Shown here piece after piece: positions 44,091-54,182 of a stretch of 64,000 nt of DNA (position 1 is its first letter; each line of letters opens with the position of its first letter). The DNA lies in NCBI GenBank assembly GCA_013368325.1, contig JAACJK010000164.1, positions 930,001 through 994,000 of the forward strand. The letters run 5' to 3'. The notes under the pieces were generated by a model. That model saw only the letters and a program-made list of their open reading frames with translations. It was not told the DNA's origin and ran no database searches. This DNA is from Ephemerocybe angulata. Its lineage: Eukaryota > Basidiomycota > Agaricomycetes > Agaricales > Psathyrellaceae. The position numbers and the translations under genes were made by a program.

Positions 44091-46886
44091 CTAAGGTCCT
44101 TCTCTACCAAGCACTCCGACAAGCTTTTCCAAAGCGTCTGCGATTCTAGCTAGGTTTGAGTCGATGGACGCCAGCCTATGGTTGAGCTCTGCTGGGAGTT
44201 GTGTCTGGCCTGAAGCTGAACCAGGCATTTGATCATTATTGGTGCCATTCATCGAAAGTGTCCTGGTGGGCTTCGGGGGGACTGGTGGCTTCAAGTCGTC
44301 TACCTTGTCGTCAGTTGGATACTGTGGATCAACATACGGCTGCAGGCCTCCGGGAGGAGGGAACTTGACGAGTTCCGTGGCGTAGCAGATCGACCTTGAC
44401 TTTCCCTGAGCGACTTGACCGTACTCGGGGCATAGCACGTAGCCAAGACATCCGAACCTCTTCTTGTCGTCGGGGACAAGCTTTCCTTCCTGCAAGAGAA
44501 TTTTGAATGCGTAGACTCGGCGGCACGAGATGTCGATCAGGGCCCATGCCTTCCACTCCCACTCTCCATTCCCATTTTCCTTCCCGATCTCCATGTCCAA
44601 CTCTGTCTTGCCGGTCTTGAGTGCTTGGTAAACCAGCTTCTCCAATTGCTTCACAGAGAGGTCAGAACCGTCGATCCTTAATACGTTCTCTTCCGACCAC
44701 GCTTTCTCCACCCTGATCATGCGCCTTGATATCATGTCCGGCTCGTCGAACCAGAATGCGGCCAAGTCCTCCTCCTTGATTCGCGTGAACGGAAAGGGTC
44801 TGAAGACGTACTCGAGGACGAGGGACGCCTCCTCCCCCTCGATGTCCTCGAGGATGAGTTTAATGCGCACGGGCCTGTGGCGCGCACAGACGGCTCTGTT
44901 CCACCACCGTATGTCCTTCTTCACATCCTCTTCCGTCCTTGGAACCCCCACCTCAAACTGGATAATCGAGCTCTGTCTTGGGTCAATGGTCATTGGGAAG
45001 CGCGCATAATCCAAGATCTCGATCAACGACTCCCCCTTCGAGTTAACGGCATCCTTGTAGTCCTTGTCTCCAACGAACCGGTATTGAGCCTTCGCATCGG
45101 CGATGGTGACGGGGAGATTCGATCCCGGTGCGTTATTGTTGAACACCGAGATTGAGCCTCCGAAATAGTCGACGCGTTGGCTAGCGATCTTCGGGTTCGC
45201 AGCGAGAGGAGGGTCGGCAACACCTTTCAGGATAACCCGGAAGGCTGGGGAGCTCGTCCGGGTCTTGAAGTCCTTGCGCACCGGGCGAACGGGCTCGTCA
45301 CTAAGCTCTGGGCCAATGCGGACAGTGGCAGGGAGGACATAGGGCGATGCGGGTATATACGAGCGCATACCTCCGTCAGAGATCGCGAGCACTTCGCCTG
45401 ATTTCTCCCCGGTGGCGAGGTCGATAGGGCACACACGAACGAATGGAACGGAAGAGGTGACTGTCTTCGCAGTCAGTCGTACGCCTGTTATCTTGCCAGA
45501 GACTGAGAGGAGCCATTCGGCGCTCGCGTACGACTCCGCAGTCTCCCTGGGGTCTGTCCTGTAGATGAGCGTGCGACGCGAATGCCGTACGGACTTTGAG
45601 ATGTTCTGGAGGTCAGGGAGGGTGAAGGTGTTGAAGTAGTATCTCTCCTTCCACCAGATCCTGCCCACGGAGATAAGGATTGTAGGTTCTTGGAGTCGCT
45701 CTCCACGCGAGACCCAGCGTAGGAGCTTGCCTACGGACGCCTTCTCAACCTTTTCATCCTCGTCCAAGCTCGTGTCGCTAATGGCGGCCCATTCTTCCTG
45801 GGTGTCAACGTAGTTATTAATGTTGCGCGCTCGGGGAAAGAAGGTGCCGTATGGGTAGTCGCAATGGTGTTTCTCCCGATGGATTGAGTATTGGCAGGGG
45901 TGAGGTGTGCCGCAACAGGGATAGCTTTTCGACCATGAGTCGTATTCCGCCTTGTGGAAGGAACAGGCTTTGTCGTGGTTCGAAGATTGGGTAAAGCTGG
46001 ACTCGCACTGCACACATACCAGGCTTTGTTCGTGCTCGACTGTGGTGAGTTGGGCAGCGAGTTCCTTGAGGCCATCCACGATTGCCGTGCTGACATTGTC
46101 TTTGACGATCTTCTCCAAACGCACAGAAACCAGATCGACAGCTTCGTTGACTGCGCCATCTTCCAATTGCCCCATGACCGAGTCATCCATCGTCATATTC
46201 CGCTCCTCTGCAAACTCTTTCACCAGCTCCCTGTCATACTGGACAGCCTCAAAATCGCCACCATGGGCCTCGACAAAAGCCTTTGCCGCCCAATCGTCGT
46301 CGTCCACGGGAACGGCTCTAGTCGTCAGCATATCCAGCTGCTGCGACTGCCTGATCTGAAGGCTCATCAAGAGGTCGCTGCAGCACGTATTGAGCGCGTC
46401 GGCGCACGTCGTGAACTTCTCCCTATTACTGATACTGAGCCGTCTCGCAATGGGAGACTGTTTGCGGTAGGCTGCGATGAGAGCAGCGGCGTTCTTGACA
46501 GCCTCGTTCATCCTCTCCACCACCTGCTTGATCGCCTGCAGGCTGAACGAGGGGCGCCCAGAGCCGTCCTTCTCCTCGTCAACCATCTTCTTGAGTACAG
46601 GCAGGTGGCTCAGCATGAAAGTGATGCGCTCAATGAGGTCGTTGCATTTGGCGTCGACTTCCTGCGCGCGCTGCTCAATGTCGATGATGATTTTGAGGAG
46701 GATGAAAACGGGGGCGACGAAGGGGAGCGCCCGGCCCACGTCTGACAGGCCTGTGCAGACTTCCATTGCGGTCGCGAGGACATTATTGTTGTCGCTGGCC
46801 CCTTGTTCCACTTTCATCGTAGCAGCGCTAGCAGTTCCCAAAGATCCTTGTCGACCAATGGCTGGGGGTGGGCCCGTTGAGTTCAT
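44091..46886 (-). CDS. 931-aa protein: MLKL-like helical N-terminus and Cys/His cluster
   Basis: Function not recognised. A single exon runs from the ATG at 46886 (MNSTGPPPAIGRQ). Residues 43-200 are helical with ALPFVAPVFILLKIIIDIEQ and KCNDLIERITFMLSHL, the pattern of the MLKL-N-terminal/HeLo-like domains at the start of many basidiomycete NLR-type proteins. A Cys/His-rich segment at 291-344 (C291, C294, H304, C308, H311, CC324-325, C331, H336, H340-341, C342) probably binds zinc. The remaining 580 residues are beta-rich without known motifs, with MTIDPRQSSIIQFEVGVPRT and IKLILEDIEGEEASLVLEYV. A Pro-rich linker (KPPVPPKPTR) and a C-terminal coiled coil (NHRLASIDSNLARIADALEK) end it. A small upstream exon cannot be ruled out, because a CAG acceptor lies just 5' of the ATG. 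Confidence 0.85.
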   Translation of the reverse strand: MNSTGPPPAIGRQGSLGTASAATMKVEQGASDNNNVLATAMEVCTGLSDVGRALPFVAPVFILLKIIIDIEQRAQEVDAKCNDLIERITFMLSHLPVLKKMVDEEKDGSGRPSFSLQAIKQVVERMNEAVKNAAALIAAYRKQSPIARRLSISNREKFTTCADALNTCCSDLLMSLQIRQSQQLDMLTTRAVPVDDDDWAAKAFVEAHGGDFEAVQYDRELVKEFAEERNMTMDDSVMGQLEDGAVNEAVDLVSVRLEKIVKDNVSTAIVDGLKELAAQLTTVEHEQSLVCVQCESSFTQSSNHDKACSFHKAEYDSWSKSYPCCGTPHPCQYSIHREKHHCDYPYGTFFPRARNINNYVDTQEEWAAISDTSLDEDEKVEKASVGKLLRWVSRGERLQEPTILISVGRIWWKERYYFNTFTLPDLQNISKSVRHSRRTLIYRTDPRETAESYASAEWLLSVSGKITGVRLTAKTVTSSVPFVRVCPIDLATGEKSGEVLAISDGGMRSYIPASPYVLPATVRIGPELSDEPVRPVRKDFKTRTSSPAFRVILKGVADPPLAANPKIASQRVDYFGGSISVFNNNAPGSNLPVTIADAKAQYRFVGDKDYKDAVNSKGESLIEILDYARFPMTIDPRQSSIIQFEVGVPRTEEDVKKDIRWWNRAVCARHRPVRIKLILEDIEGEEASLVLEYVFRPFPFTRIKEEDLAAFWFDEPDMISRRMIRVEKAWSEENVLRIDGSDLSVKQLEKLVYQALKTGKTELDMEIGKENGNGEWEWKAWALIDISCRRVYAFKILLQEGKLVPDDKKRFGCLGYVLCPEYGQVAQGKSRSICYATELVKFPPPGGLQPYVDPQYPTDDKVDDLKPPVPPKPTRTLSMNGTNNDQMPGSASGQTQLPAELNHRLASIDSNLARIADALEKLVGVLGREGP

Positions 46887-47372
46887 CGACCTAGAGTTCG
46901 AGTGCGACCTGGAGAACGACGTTACACAATGAGTTGGGATCAAAGACGACAGACAAATGGCTCACATTTTGTTCTGACAGTGGCAAAGTTGTTATGAAAA
47001 GGCTGTTGGAACGTAGCCAGATAAAGGCAGGGGAATATATAGTAACCATCCTCCATGATCACCGTGAGTTGGGAAGGAACAAGGATCTGTGCCTGATTGA
47101 CAGTTGTCGCACTGTACATATGACAGTGGCAGTGCTCATCAGTGCCCGCTGCGACCCCTGAATGGCAAGCGCTTGGTACTGGAGAGCGCTCAATGAGTAT
47201 ATTGTGGAGGACGCGTGTCAACACGTCGTACTCAGAGGTGCAGATTGGCCAGGGTTTTGCCGGGCTCGAGCCGAACCGATATTTCTCACCCCCGTCGAAT
47301 GTCGTCCGAAATCTCGTAGGATAAGCGATGGCTTCGGAAGGATAGCCCGTACTCTGGTCTCCTACTTCCACA
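46887..47372. other. Divergent intergenic region
   Basis: 486 nt between the ATGs of the 931-aa protein (-) and the FAH-family gene (+). No additional gene or clear core-promoter motif recognised. Confidence 0.4.
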
Positions 47373-48640
47373 ATGGCACCTCTGAGGACTGTGAGTGCTT
47401 GCTTGGCTATGTCCTGTTTGAGATACTAGTTCGACGCTTTAACCTTGTCTTATGGTAGCAATGGACGCGACTTATTCGGTTTGTTGCGGAGGAAACATCC
47501 AGGGTTCACATTGGGCAGCCCATCGACGCGGCTTTGGATGGTGGGCCATGCTGTTTAATGACTAGTGATTAGAGTCTGACGTCGAACGTTGGCGTGGTTC
47601 TTCTGGCTAGTTGGTCTTGCTTCTCGTCAAGGCAGACCTATCAAAGTCCTTGAAATCGCAGGCTCAGCGTTGGATCCTTCAGCCCAGGTTACCAAATCTG
47701 TGCTTACAGTAAAGACCCTCTTGTCCCCGCTCTCCAGGGAGCAGGTCAAAATCGTGCGTTGCCTGGGACTGAACTACAAAGACCATGCCGTATGTGCCGT
47801 TTTTTCTTCCCTTCTCCATAGCCATTTGTTTATGTCTACTTGCGCTTCTAGACCGAGATTAAAGTGGCCAAGCCCGCGTAGGTTTTCTCCTGGAGACCCT
47901 ATGAGCTTGTCCTGAATTTCTTCAAGCTTCCCTATTGTTTTCCTCAAGCCAGTATCGACTTTAATTGGCCCTAATGCGCCCATTACAATCCCGCGCGCTG
48001 CTCAGCCGCCTAAAGAGCACCAGCCGGACTATGAGGTTGAACTGGTGATCGTCATTGGAAGGGCCGCAAAGGACGTATCGGAGGCAGATGCGCTGGATTA
48101 TGTTCTTGGGTACACTGGTGCGAACGATGTTTCGTTCAGGAAACATCAAATGGCGGTGTCGCAGTGGACGTTCTCGAAGGGTTTTGGTGCGTCCTTCCTC
48201 GATAATAGTGCGCAGAGTGTCTTTGCTGAGCTTGTCTGAAAGATAACACGAATCCCTTTGGCCCGTGTCTTGTGTCTAATAACGCCATTCCTGACCCTCA
48301 GGTCATCCCTTTGAAAGCAGTGGTTAACGGAGAGACCTTGCAGGACGGAAACACCGCGTAAGATTTTGCACGACTTCGTATAGCTACTTTTGACCTAACA
48401 CAACATGGAACTTGCAGTGACCAGATCTTTAATGTCAGACAGACGATCGCCTGGCTCTCGCAGGGAACTACCCTCGAACCGGGGACTATCATCCTCACCG
48501 GAACGCCAGCTGGGGTTGGCTTTGTCCGTCAGCCCCCAGTGTATCTCAAGCACGGTGACGAAGTCACGGTGTCTCTGGGCAATGGCATCGGGACTTTGGT
48601 TAACCGAGTAGTTGAGGAGAGGGGATCTGCGAAGTTGTAA
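47373..48640 (+). CDS. Fumarylacetoacetate hydrolase family protein (FAHD type)
   Basis: Metal-dependent hydrolase or tautomerase of the FAHD1/FAHD2 group (acylpyruvase or oxaloacetate-handling), likely mitochondrial or cytosolic. An 18-nt first exon MAPLRT joins QWTRLIRFVAEETSRVHIGQP, then VGLASRQGRP, LTVKTLLSPLSREQVKIVRCLGLNYKDHATEIK (the DHA-x-E metal/substrate segment), VFLKPVSTLIGPNAPI, YEVELVIVIGR (two acidic metal ligands), ALDYVLGYTGANDVSFR, QVIPLKAVVNGE and the C-terminal IILTGTPAGVGF. About eight exons. Two acceptors are AAG rather than CAG/TAG. Which substrate is used cannot be decided from sequence. Confidence 0.9.
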
Positions 48641-49329
48641 AAACCAAGCTTTCATACACGGTGGGTGTGTACAGTCTCAATAAACTATCGGATCTCTACT
48701 ATATTATCCATATGTCCCCATTTCATTTGTACATGTTTGCTCACGATCGTTTGGACCTCCCTCTCTTCCTGCTTCTCCTCGTCAAGCTTTATACTGCACT
48801 CTCCTGCCCTCCGATTCGATCCTAGTCTATGATTGTTCTGCGCTTTGACCCTCTGTAATTGTTCTGCGCGTGCACCACGCGTACCATGTTCAATTGTGCA
48901 TGACGCTGGTAAGCCGTGTATTGTCAATTGTTGCACTCGCTCTCGACTGTTGTTACTCCCCTTTAATTATGGTCGGTCATAGTCCTTCATCTAATTTTAC
49001 GATTGCTCTATTGTTCTCACCCAATACTTAAATACGACGTGCTCCCAGACCGGTTAAATTACTTATTTCTCGCAGCTTTCTGGCTTTGTTCTGCCTCTCT
49101 GATCTCATTGCGGTCGACTGCACTACGCATTCCGGGTCTCTTCGCTTACGCTGTTGGTGTAGACGGCGACGTACCGAAGTCGCAGTTACAATTAAGGGAC
49201 ACGACGGGCACAAATATTGGCAATGGATATTCCTTTCAGTTGTTAGCTTGCTGCTTAACCCTCCTGTTATCATCAAAATGTAAGGCAGGAAAGTCATCTA
49301 GGCTCAAGCTTTAAGTTCCGTTGTGGCTC
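48641..49329. other. Convergent intergenic region, A/T-rich
   Basis: 689 nt between two converging 3' ends. T-rich and C/T-rich sequence without a supportable gene. Confidence 0.5.
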
Positions 49330-50508
49330 TTAATTCAGATGTAACTTTACCCGCACTTTCCCAATATACGCAGCTCGTAGCTCACCCCGGAGCGAAGCTC
49401 GGGGCATCTTGTGTAATACAATCTGTTCGACTTCATGAGTCATTTCTGTCTCTCGCTCTCCAGAAACTCTGAAAGCCCTTCTTGCAAGGCGGTTGCCATT
49501 ATCCTCCCCATAGGTCAGTTTGGGATCCCATGCAATCCATGCCTCCGCCCTCGCCCCGCCAGTGGCGTCCTGGTCAATCAGTCCAGCAGCAACAGACATG
49601 TGCGGGCGCTCTCCATCCTTCATTTCCCTCGACCAAAACACCGCTGCGCCACAAGTGCCGCACGATTCTCGACGTACCCCTTCGCTTGAGACGTACTGCT
49701 TCAATGCTTTGGGCCGCTTGTCGAGGTTGTCCAAGTCAATGGGCGCGTTTGTCAAGGCGTCGAAGATGTTTTCGTTTGGTACGTATATCCAGGTCTGGAT
49801 TTGATTACCTGAACATCGACGGCAGCTGGTGCAAAGGCAGTGTTCTGCCAGGAATTGGATGGGTTCGCCTGGCTCCTTTCCGGGAACAAGCCAGTACTCG
49901 TCAGGATTGACGTTCTGCGCTCGTGTTAGGTACAACTTAACGCCCCCGCAGTTGCAGTAGAGTGGTAAAGTTTCAGGATTGACCCTGCCTTTGACCGCCT
50001 TCCATCCTATCGGGAGCTCGTTACGAGACGAAGACTCCGCGGACGACCCTTCGAAGCGAGGCAGCCCTTTCCCTTGCAAGGTGCGGAAGTGGTCAGCCAG
50101 TCCACCGTCCAGCGTGTCGCCGACGTAGATATGCCTGGAAATGGTCCAAATCCCGTCGGTGGTGTCCACCCCCCACATAGCAGTCCATGCGCTCTTCCCA
50201 TCCTTGGTGGCTTCGTCTGAGACCATAAACATATGCGCAGAGCAGGTGGTACAGAAAAGGCGCCTGTACTTGGGGGTGTGGTACGTTGTAAGGTGGGAAA
50301 GGTCGCCTGGAATGTGGTGGTCTTCGGTGGAGTCGATGGAGAGAGGTTCACCGTCGAATGGACTATCGTTGAGGCACATTGCGCCGGTGGTGTGTCGGCA
50401 AATGTTGCAATGGCATAGGGAAACTATGTGTGGGAGGGATGATGTTGTGATTAAGAGCTTGAACTTGTTGCGACCGCAGTGGCACGCAGAAATAAGGAAC
50501 GTGGTCAT
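49330..50508 (-). CDS. Double GFA/CENP-V domain protein, copy 1
   Basis: Single-exon 392-residue protein with two glutathione-dependent formaldehyde-activating (GFA/CENP-V) zinc domains. Domain 1: ISACHCGRNKF, LCHCNICRHTTGAMC, FCTTCSAHMF. Domain 2: YCNCGGVKLY, HCLCTSCRRCSGNQIQ, SCGTCGAAVFW. Each has the family's C-x-C and C-x-x-C zinc sites. The ATG at 50508 (MTTFLIS) matches the start of the paralog at 53782; longer in-frame starts upstream would pass through the TATA box. GFA proteins are carbon-sulfur lyases or thiol-adduct enzymes by family; the substrate is unknown. Confidence 0.9.
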   Translation of the reverse strand: MTTFLISACHCGRNKFKLLITTSSLPHIVSLCHCNICRHTTGAMCLNDSPFDGEPLSIDSTEDHHIPGDLSHLTTYHTPKYRRLFCTTCSAHMFMVSDEATKDGKSAWTAMWGVDTTDGIWTISRHIYVGDTLDGGLADHFRTLQGKGLPRFEGSSAESSSRNELPIGWKAVKGRVNPETLPLYCNCGGVKLYLTRAQNVNPDEYWLVPGKEPGEPIQFLAEHCLCTSCRRCSGNQIQTWIYVPNENIFDALTNAPIDLDNLDKRPKALKQYVSSEGVRRESCGTCGAAVFWSREMKDGERPHMSVAAGLIDQDATGGARAEAWIAWDPKLTYGEDNGNRLARRAFRVSGERETEMTHEVEQIVLHKMPRASLRGELRAAYIGKVRVKLHLN

Positions 50509-50547
50509 GACGAACGATTGGGCGGGCGGGAAAGATCGATGGGGAAT

Positions 50548-50555
50548 ATTTATAC
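50548..50555 (-). promoter_or_regulatory. TATA box of GFA copy 1
   Basis: TATAAATA on the minus strand, 40 nt upstream of the ATG at 50508. The rest of the 338-nt gap up to the 3' end of CDC73 (50847) shows nothing else. Confidence 0.5.
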
Positions 50556-50846
50556 GCTCCCCATATGCTGTGGCCACTGACGTATTATGAAGGACTGACG
50601 AATGTAGTGGCGCGTGTAACGCAAGGGTATACTTGACTGCACTCCTCACCTGATGCTCCCAATTGAATCATGAACCCCAGTAGCGTGATTCCTACCACAA
50701 CTACACCCCTTGATGATTACCCATGTTCGCAGTGTGCTGGACTGAACTCAAACGAAGGGCCATTACCATAAGCAATGTATAAGAGCTGAGGAACTATCAA
50801 CGCGTAAGATAGGTGCCCTTCAGAGACCCCCGTTTCTCGAGCCTCT

Positions 50847-52439
50847 TCAGGTCATAAGCCAGGGCTTGTTAGATTGTATCCAGGTATCCAGCGTCTTCCA
50901 GAATGACGCGACAATCATCTTGTCAACGTGCCGACGATGAGGATCAATCTGAAGAGGGCAGTTTAACCTAAGAGAATTTTGGAAGATGGGCTACGTCAAC
51001 GTACCTTCAACTCTGTGACGTTCCAATCCTTGATCTTTGGGTTCGGCGGGTCGTGTGTCCACGAGACGTAGATTCCCTTGACTGTTAAGGATCGGAGGAT
51101 TTAACGAAGAGGCCACGGTGGTTCGGAATGAGGGCTCACCATGATGGAACAATATCCGGGGTTCGCTCCATTTATATGGTCGGAATTGCCACTGCTGCCC
51201 AGTAGTCATTACGCAGACAACTCTGTCCCAGCAGTCTGGACCAAACTAGAATTCGTTTCAGTCAATAAAGAACGGTAACTTTGCAGACTGCGCAACTTAC
51301 CTTGCCAAGAGCTTCCACACTATCCACTACGAAGTATCGAGAATGCGTCTCAATCTCCTTCCCGCTTGAGTCGATAACAGTCTTCTTGCGGTACAGGGGA
51401 ATCATGTCTTCGGGTTTTGAATTACCCTCTGCAGCAGACCGTGCTTTGGCGTCCTGAGACGGTTCGAAGACTGACTCTTGTAAGAAGCGCTTCACATTGT
51501 GCATGGTGATGAGGGAGGATGGGGACGAGGAGATGATGATAATTGGGTAGTTGTTCTTGGGTTTGCGAACCAGATGCTTGTTGTCTGTTGACGGTCCACT
51601 TGACTGAGCGGCTCCGCTGCTGCTCCTGCTGGCTTCCTTTAGCTTCTTCAGCTTGTCTGACCAGGCCGTTCTAACACTGGCAAAGTTCTAGAGAGAAGGC
51701 ATCCAATTTCCAAGTGAGATTCGAAGACCGAATTTAATATGAACATAACGTACATTTGGTTTGACGCCCCGAAGAACGGTGATGCGATCCTTAAGCTCGA
51801 TCTCGCTCTCCTTGATCCGCTTGACGACTTCCAGGTCTGCAGAATCTGGTACATATCGCCTCTTTGCTGGTGACGCAGTCTCAGCGCCAGCGGATGTTGC
51901 TGCCGTTCGCGCCTTCTGCGACGTCGATGCTGGTAAACCTGCCGCTGTGCGCTGTGGACTACCGGGCGGAGTCCCATCCTCACCGCTTAAAGCTATAGAC
52001 CGGTGAGCACCTTACCAGCAAAACCGCGACGCAGAGACGTACCGTGGAGGATTCTACTTTCATCAATACCCCCTTTCCCTTCTAACCAGTCTACCACCTT
52101 CTTACGCTCCGTGACTGCAACAAGGCCAGCTGCTAATCCGTGGTCGCGCGCTAACCTCATGTAATCTCCACCAGGAGCGTCCCTCAACAGCCATGCGAGA
52201 TACAATGCTTCTAAGGAGTAGAAGTCCGCTTCATTGACTACCGTCGAGGTGGAGGAGCCAGGTTTTCTGAACCGCGTCGGGATTGTCTTTGGTATAGCTA
52301 CCGAGTTCGCGAAAACTACGTGAGATGCATTCGAAAGTGAGGCTGTTTTGTCGCTGGAAGACGACGACGTTGAATATGTGATTGTAGAACGGTCTTTGAT
52401 AGCTTGTTGAAGCGTTGAGAGGGGGTCTGGCGAAGTCAT
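50847..52439 (-). CDS. cdc73: CDC73/parafibromin, Paf1 complex subunit
   Basis: Component of the RNA polymerase II-associated Paf1 elongation complex in the nucleus. The N-terminus [20 protein letters not shown], then [41 protein letters not shown] and [14 protein letters not shown] are typical. A Lys/Ala linker ([17 protein letters not shown]), [20 protein letters not shown], and the C-terminal Ras-like fold follow: [77 protein letters not shown], ending SNKPWLMT. About seven exons. In-frame upstream ATGs exist, but the family begins with M-x-DPL. The gene lies between the two GFA paralogs. Confidence 0.95.
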
Positions 52440-52711
52440 CGTCGATGTCGTGGTCGTTGTTCTGGCAAGCGCTGTGACTGTGGGAAACGCGCTTGCCATT
52501 GCCATCAATCGCGACCAAGCCATGTACCGTCCCACGTTCTTGTTCTTGCCAGTTTTCTGAATATTCCCTCAGCACCCTCAAACACATGTATAGGAAGTTG
52601 GTAATGAAGCCACAGATGTCAAGGGGACGGGTGCAAGATAACTGATAAAAGTCCATCTTGTCGAGTAAGGGTTCTCTGGTCCTATGTAATGCGTATCATG
52701 GACCTTACTGA

Positions 52712-53782
52712 CTACACTGGCGTGACTGAAGCCTTGACGCCTTCTGCTAGGACCTTAGCCACCTCTTTGCTTATCGCAAACTCGTTGAAGATAATGCGAG
52801 GGTACCAGGAAATCCACGACTCTGCCCTCGCTCCTCCCGCTGCCACTTGGTCGACCAGTCCCACAGACACGTCCATGTGAGGCGATTCTCCCTCTTTCAT
52901 CTTCCTCCACCAGAAGACTGTTGCACCGCAAGTCCCACAGGACTCGCGGTGATGTCCGTCGCTCGATATATATTGGTGAAGGCCTTTGGGACGGCGTTCT
53001 GGTTCGACGAGTTCAATAGGCGCCTTGGTAGCAGCGTCGAAGATGTTCTCATTTGGTACGATGGCCCAAGTCTGGATCTGGCCACCGGAGGTCTGGCGGC
53101 AGCTGTTGCAGAGGCAATGGGCAGCAATAAACTTGATGGGGTCGGTTGGCTCCTTTCCTGGCACCAGCCAGTACTCGGCAGGATTCTCACTGGGCTTGAG
53201 CGCCCGGGTGAGATAGATGCTGATGGTCTTGCAGTGACAATAAAGAGGCAGAGTTTCGGGGCTCTTGTGATCTGGTTGAGCCTTCCATCCAACCGAGAGA
53301 TTCTTCTCGTCCCATCCCTCGAGGCGTACCAAGGGCTTGTCATCGAAGGTGCGAATATGGTCTGCAATACCTCCGTCGAGGGTGTCACCGACGTAGATGT
53401 GCTTGTCGATGGTGAATATTCCGTCGGTCTTCTCCAGGACTCCCCACATGACGGCATAGCTTGAAGGTGCCCCGTCGGCCTGCTGGTTTGATCTGATGAA
53501 CATGTGTGCAGCACAGTTCGTGCAGAACATGCGGCTGAGTCTGTTGGAGGAACGATACTCGGTGAGGTTATTGAGGTCCGCAGGGACTTGTTTCTCTTCG
53601 GTGGACTCCATAGATAGGGGGACTCCATCCATGTTTGGGTCGACAACGCTCATGTTCCCTGTGGAGTGCCTGCACACGTCGCAATGGCACATGTGGGTTG
53701 CCTTAGGGAGAGTGGAAGTTGTGAAAGGAATCTTGAATTTGTTTCGCCCGCAGTGGCAGGAAGCGGTCAACAGAGTAGTCAT
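52712..53782 (-). CDS. Double GFA/CENP-V domain protein, copy 2
   Basis: Single exon, 356 residues, paralog of the gene at 49330-50508. Domain 1: TASCHCGRNKF, MCHCDVCRHSTGNMS, FCTNCAAHMF. Domain 2: YCHCKTISIY, HCLCNSCRQTSGGQIQ, SCGTCGATVFW. It shares HIYVGDTLDGG, EYWLVPGKEP and VPNENIFDA with copy 1. It lacks the C-terminal extension of copy 1. Single-exon structure in both copies suggests duplication after intron loss or an origin by retrocopy or transfer, which is inference only. Confidence 0.9.
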   Translation of the reverse strand: MTTLLTASCHCGRNKFKIPFTTSTLPKATHMCHCDVCRHSTGNMSVVDPNMDGVPLSMESTEEKQVPADLNNLTEYRSSNRLSRMFCTNCAAHMFIRSNQQADGAPSSYAVMWGVLEKTDGIFTIDKHIYVGDTLDGGIADHIRTFDDKPLVRLEGWDEKNLSVGWKAQPDHKSPETLPLYCHCKTISIYLTRALKPSENPAEYWLVPGKEPTDPIKFIAAHCLCNSCRQTSGGQIQTWAIVPNENIFDAATKAPIELVEPERRPKGLHQYISSDGHHRESCGTCGATVFWWRKMKEGESPHMDVSVGLVDQVAAGGARAESWISWYPRIIFNEFAISKEVAKVLAEGVKASVTPV

Positions 53783-53840
53783 GGTGGAGTGAAGAGAATC
53801 TAGGGCTCAGAATGGAGCATAGTTATCGGTTTCGTAGGTC

Positions 53841-53847
53841 TTATATA
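53841..53847 (-). promoter_or_regulatory. TATA box of GFA copy 2
   Basis: TATATAA on the minus strand, 59 nt upstream of the ATG at 53782. The rest of 53783-54182 holds no other gene. Confidence 0.5.
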
Positions 53848-54182
53848 CCGCGCACATCGTGGCGTGCGCGCCCTGATCCGACATGCCTCGCATTCAATGT
53901 CCCATGACCGATCTCGCTCCCGGAGTCCCGAACCACGAGCGGGAGTCACATATTTACTGACTCGACTCGTCCCAGGAACCAGGGTCCGGTGGTGAACACT
54001 GAGGAGATCTCAAGCGTATATATCCAAATATTATCGGATTGCAGGTACATACTTAAGAAACGAATCTACGACATGCTGTATGGCTTGGTATAAGTTACTA
54101 CTTAGGAATTTGTCAAAGATCTACCAACGACTCGAGCGGCGTTGAAGTTCAACTTGCGAAGTTCGCAGTGGCAGGAGGTGCC

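Noticed and set aside
45952..46932. Plus-strand frames up to 263 codons
   Set aside because: Antisense shadow of the 931-residue protein, whose frame carries the helical and Cys/His motifs.
49003..49314. Plus-strand frame of 103 codons
   Set aside because: A/T-rich intergenic sequence between converging genes, with no similarity and no splice context.
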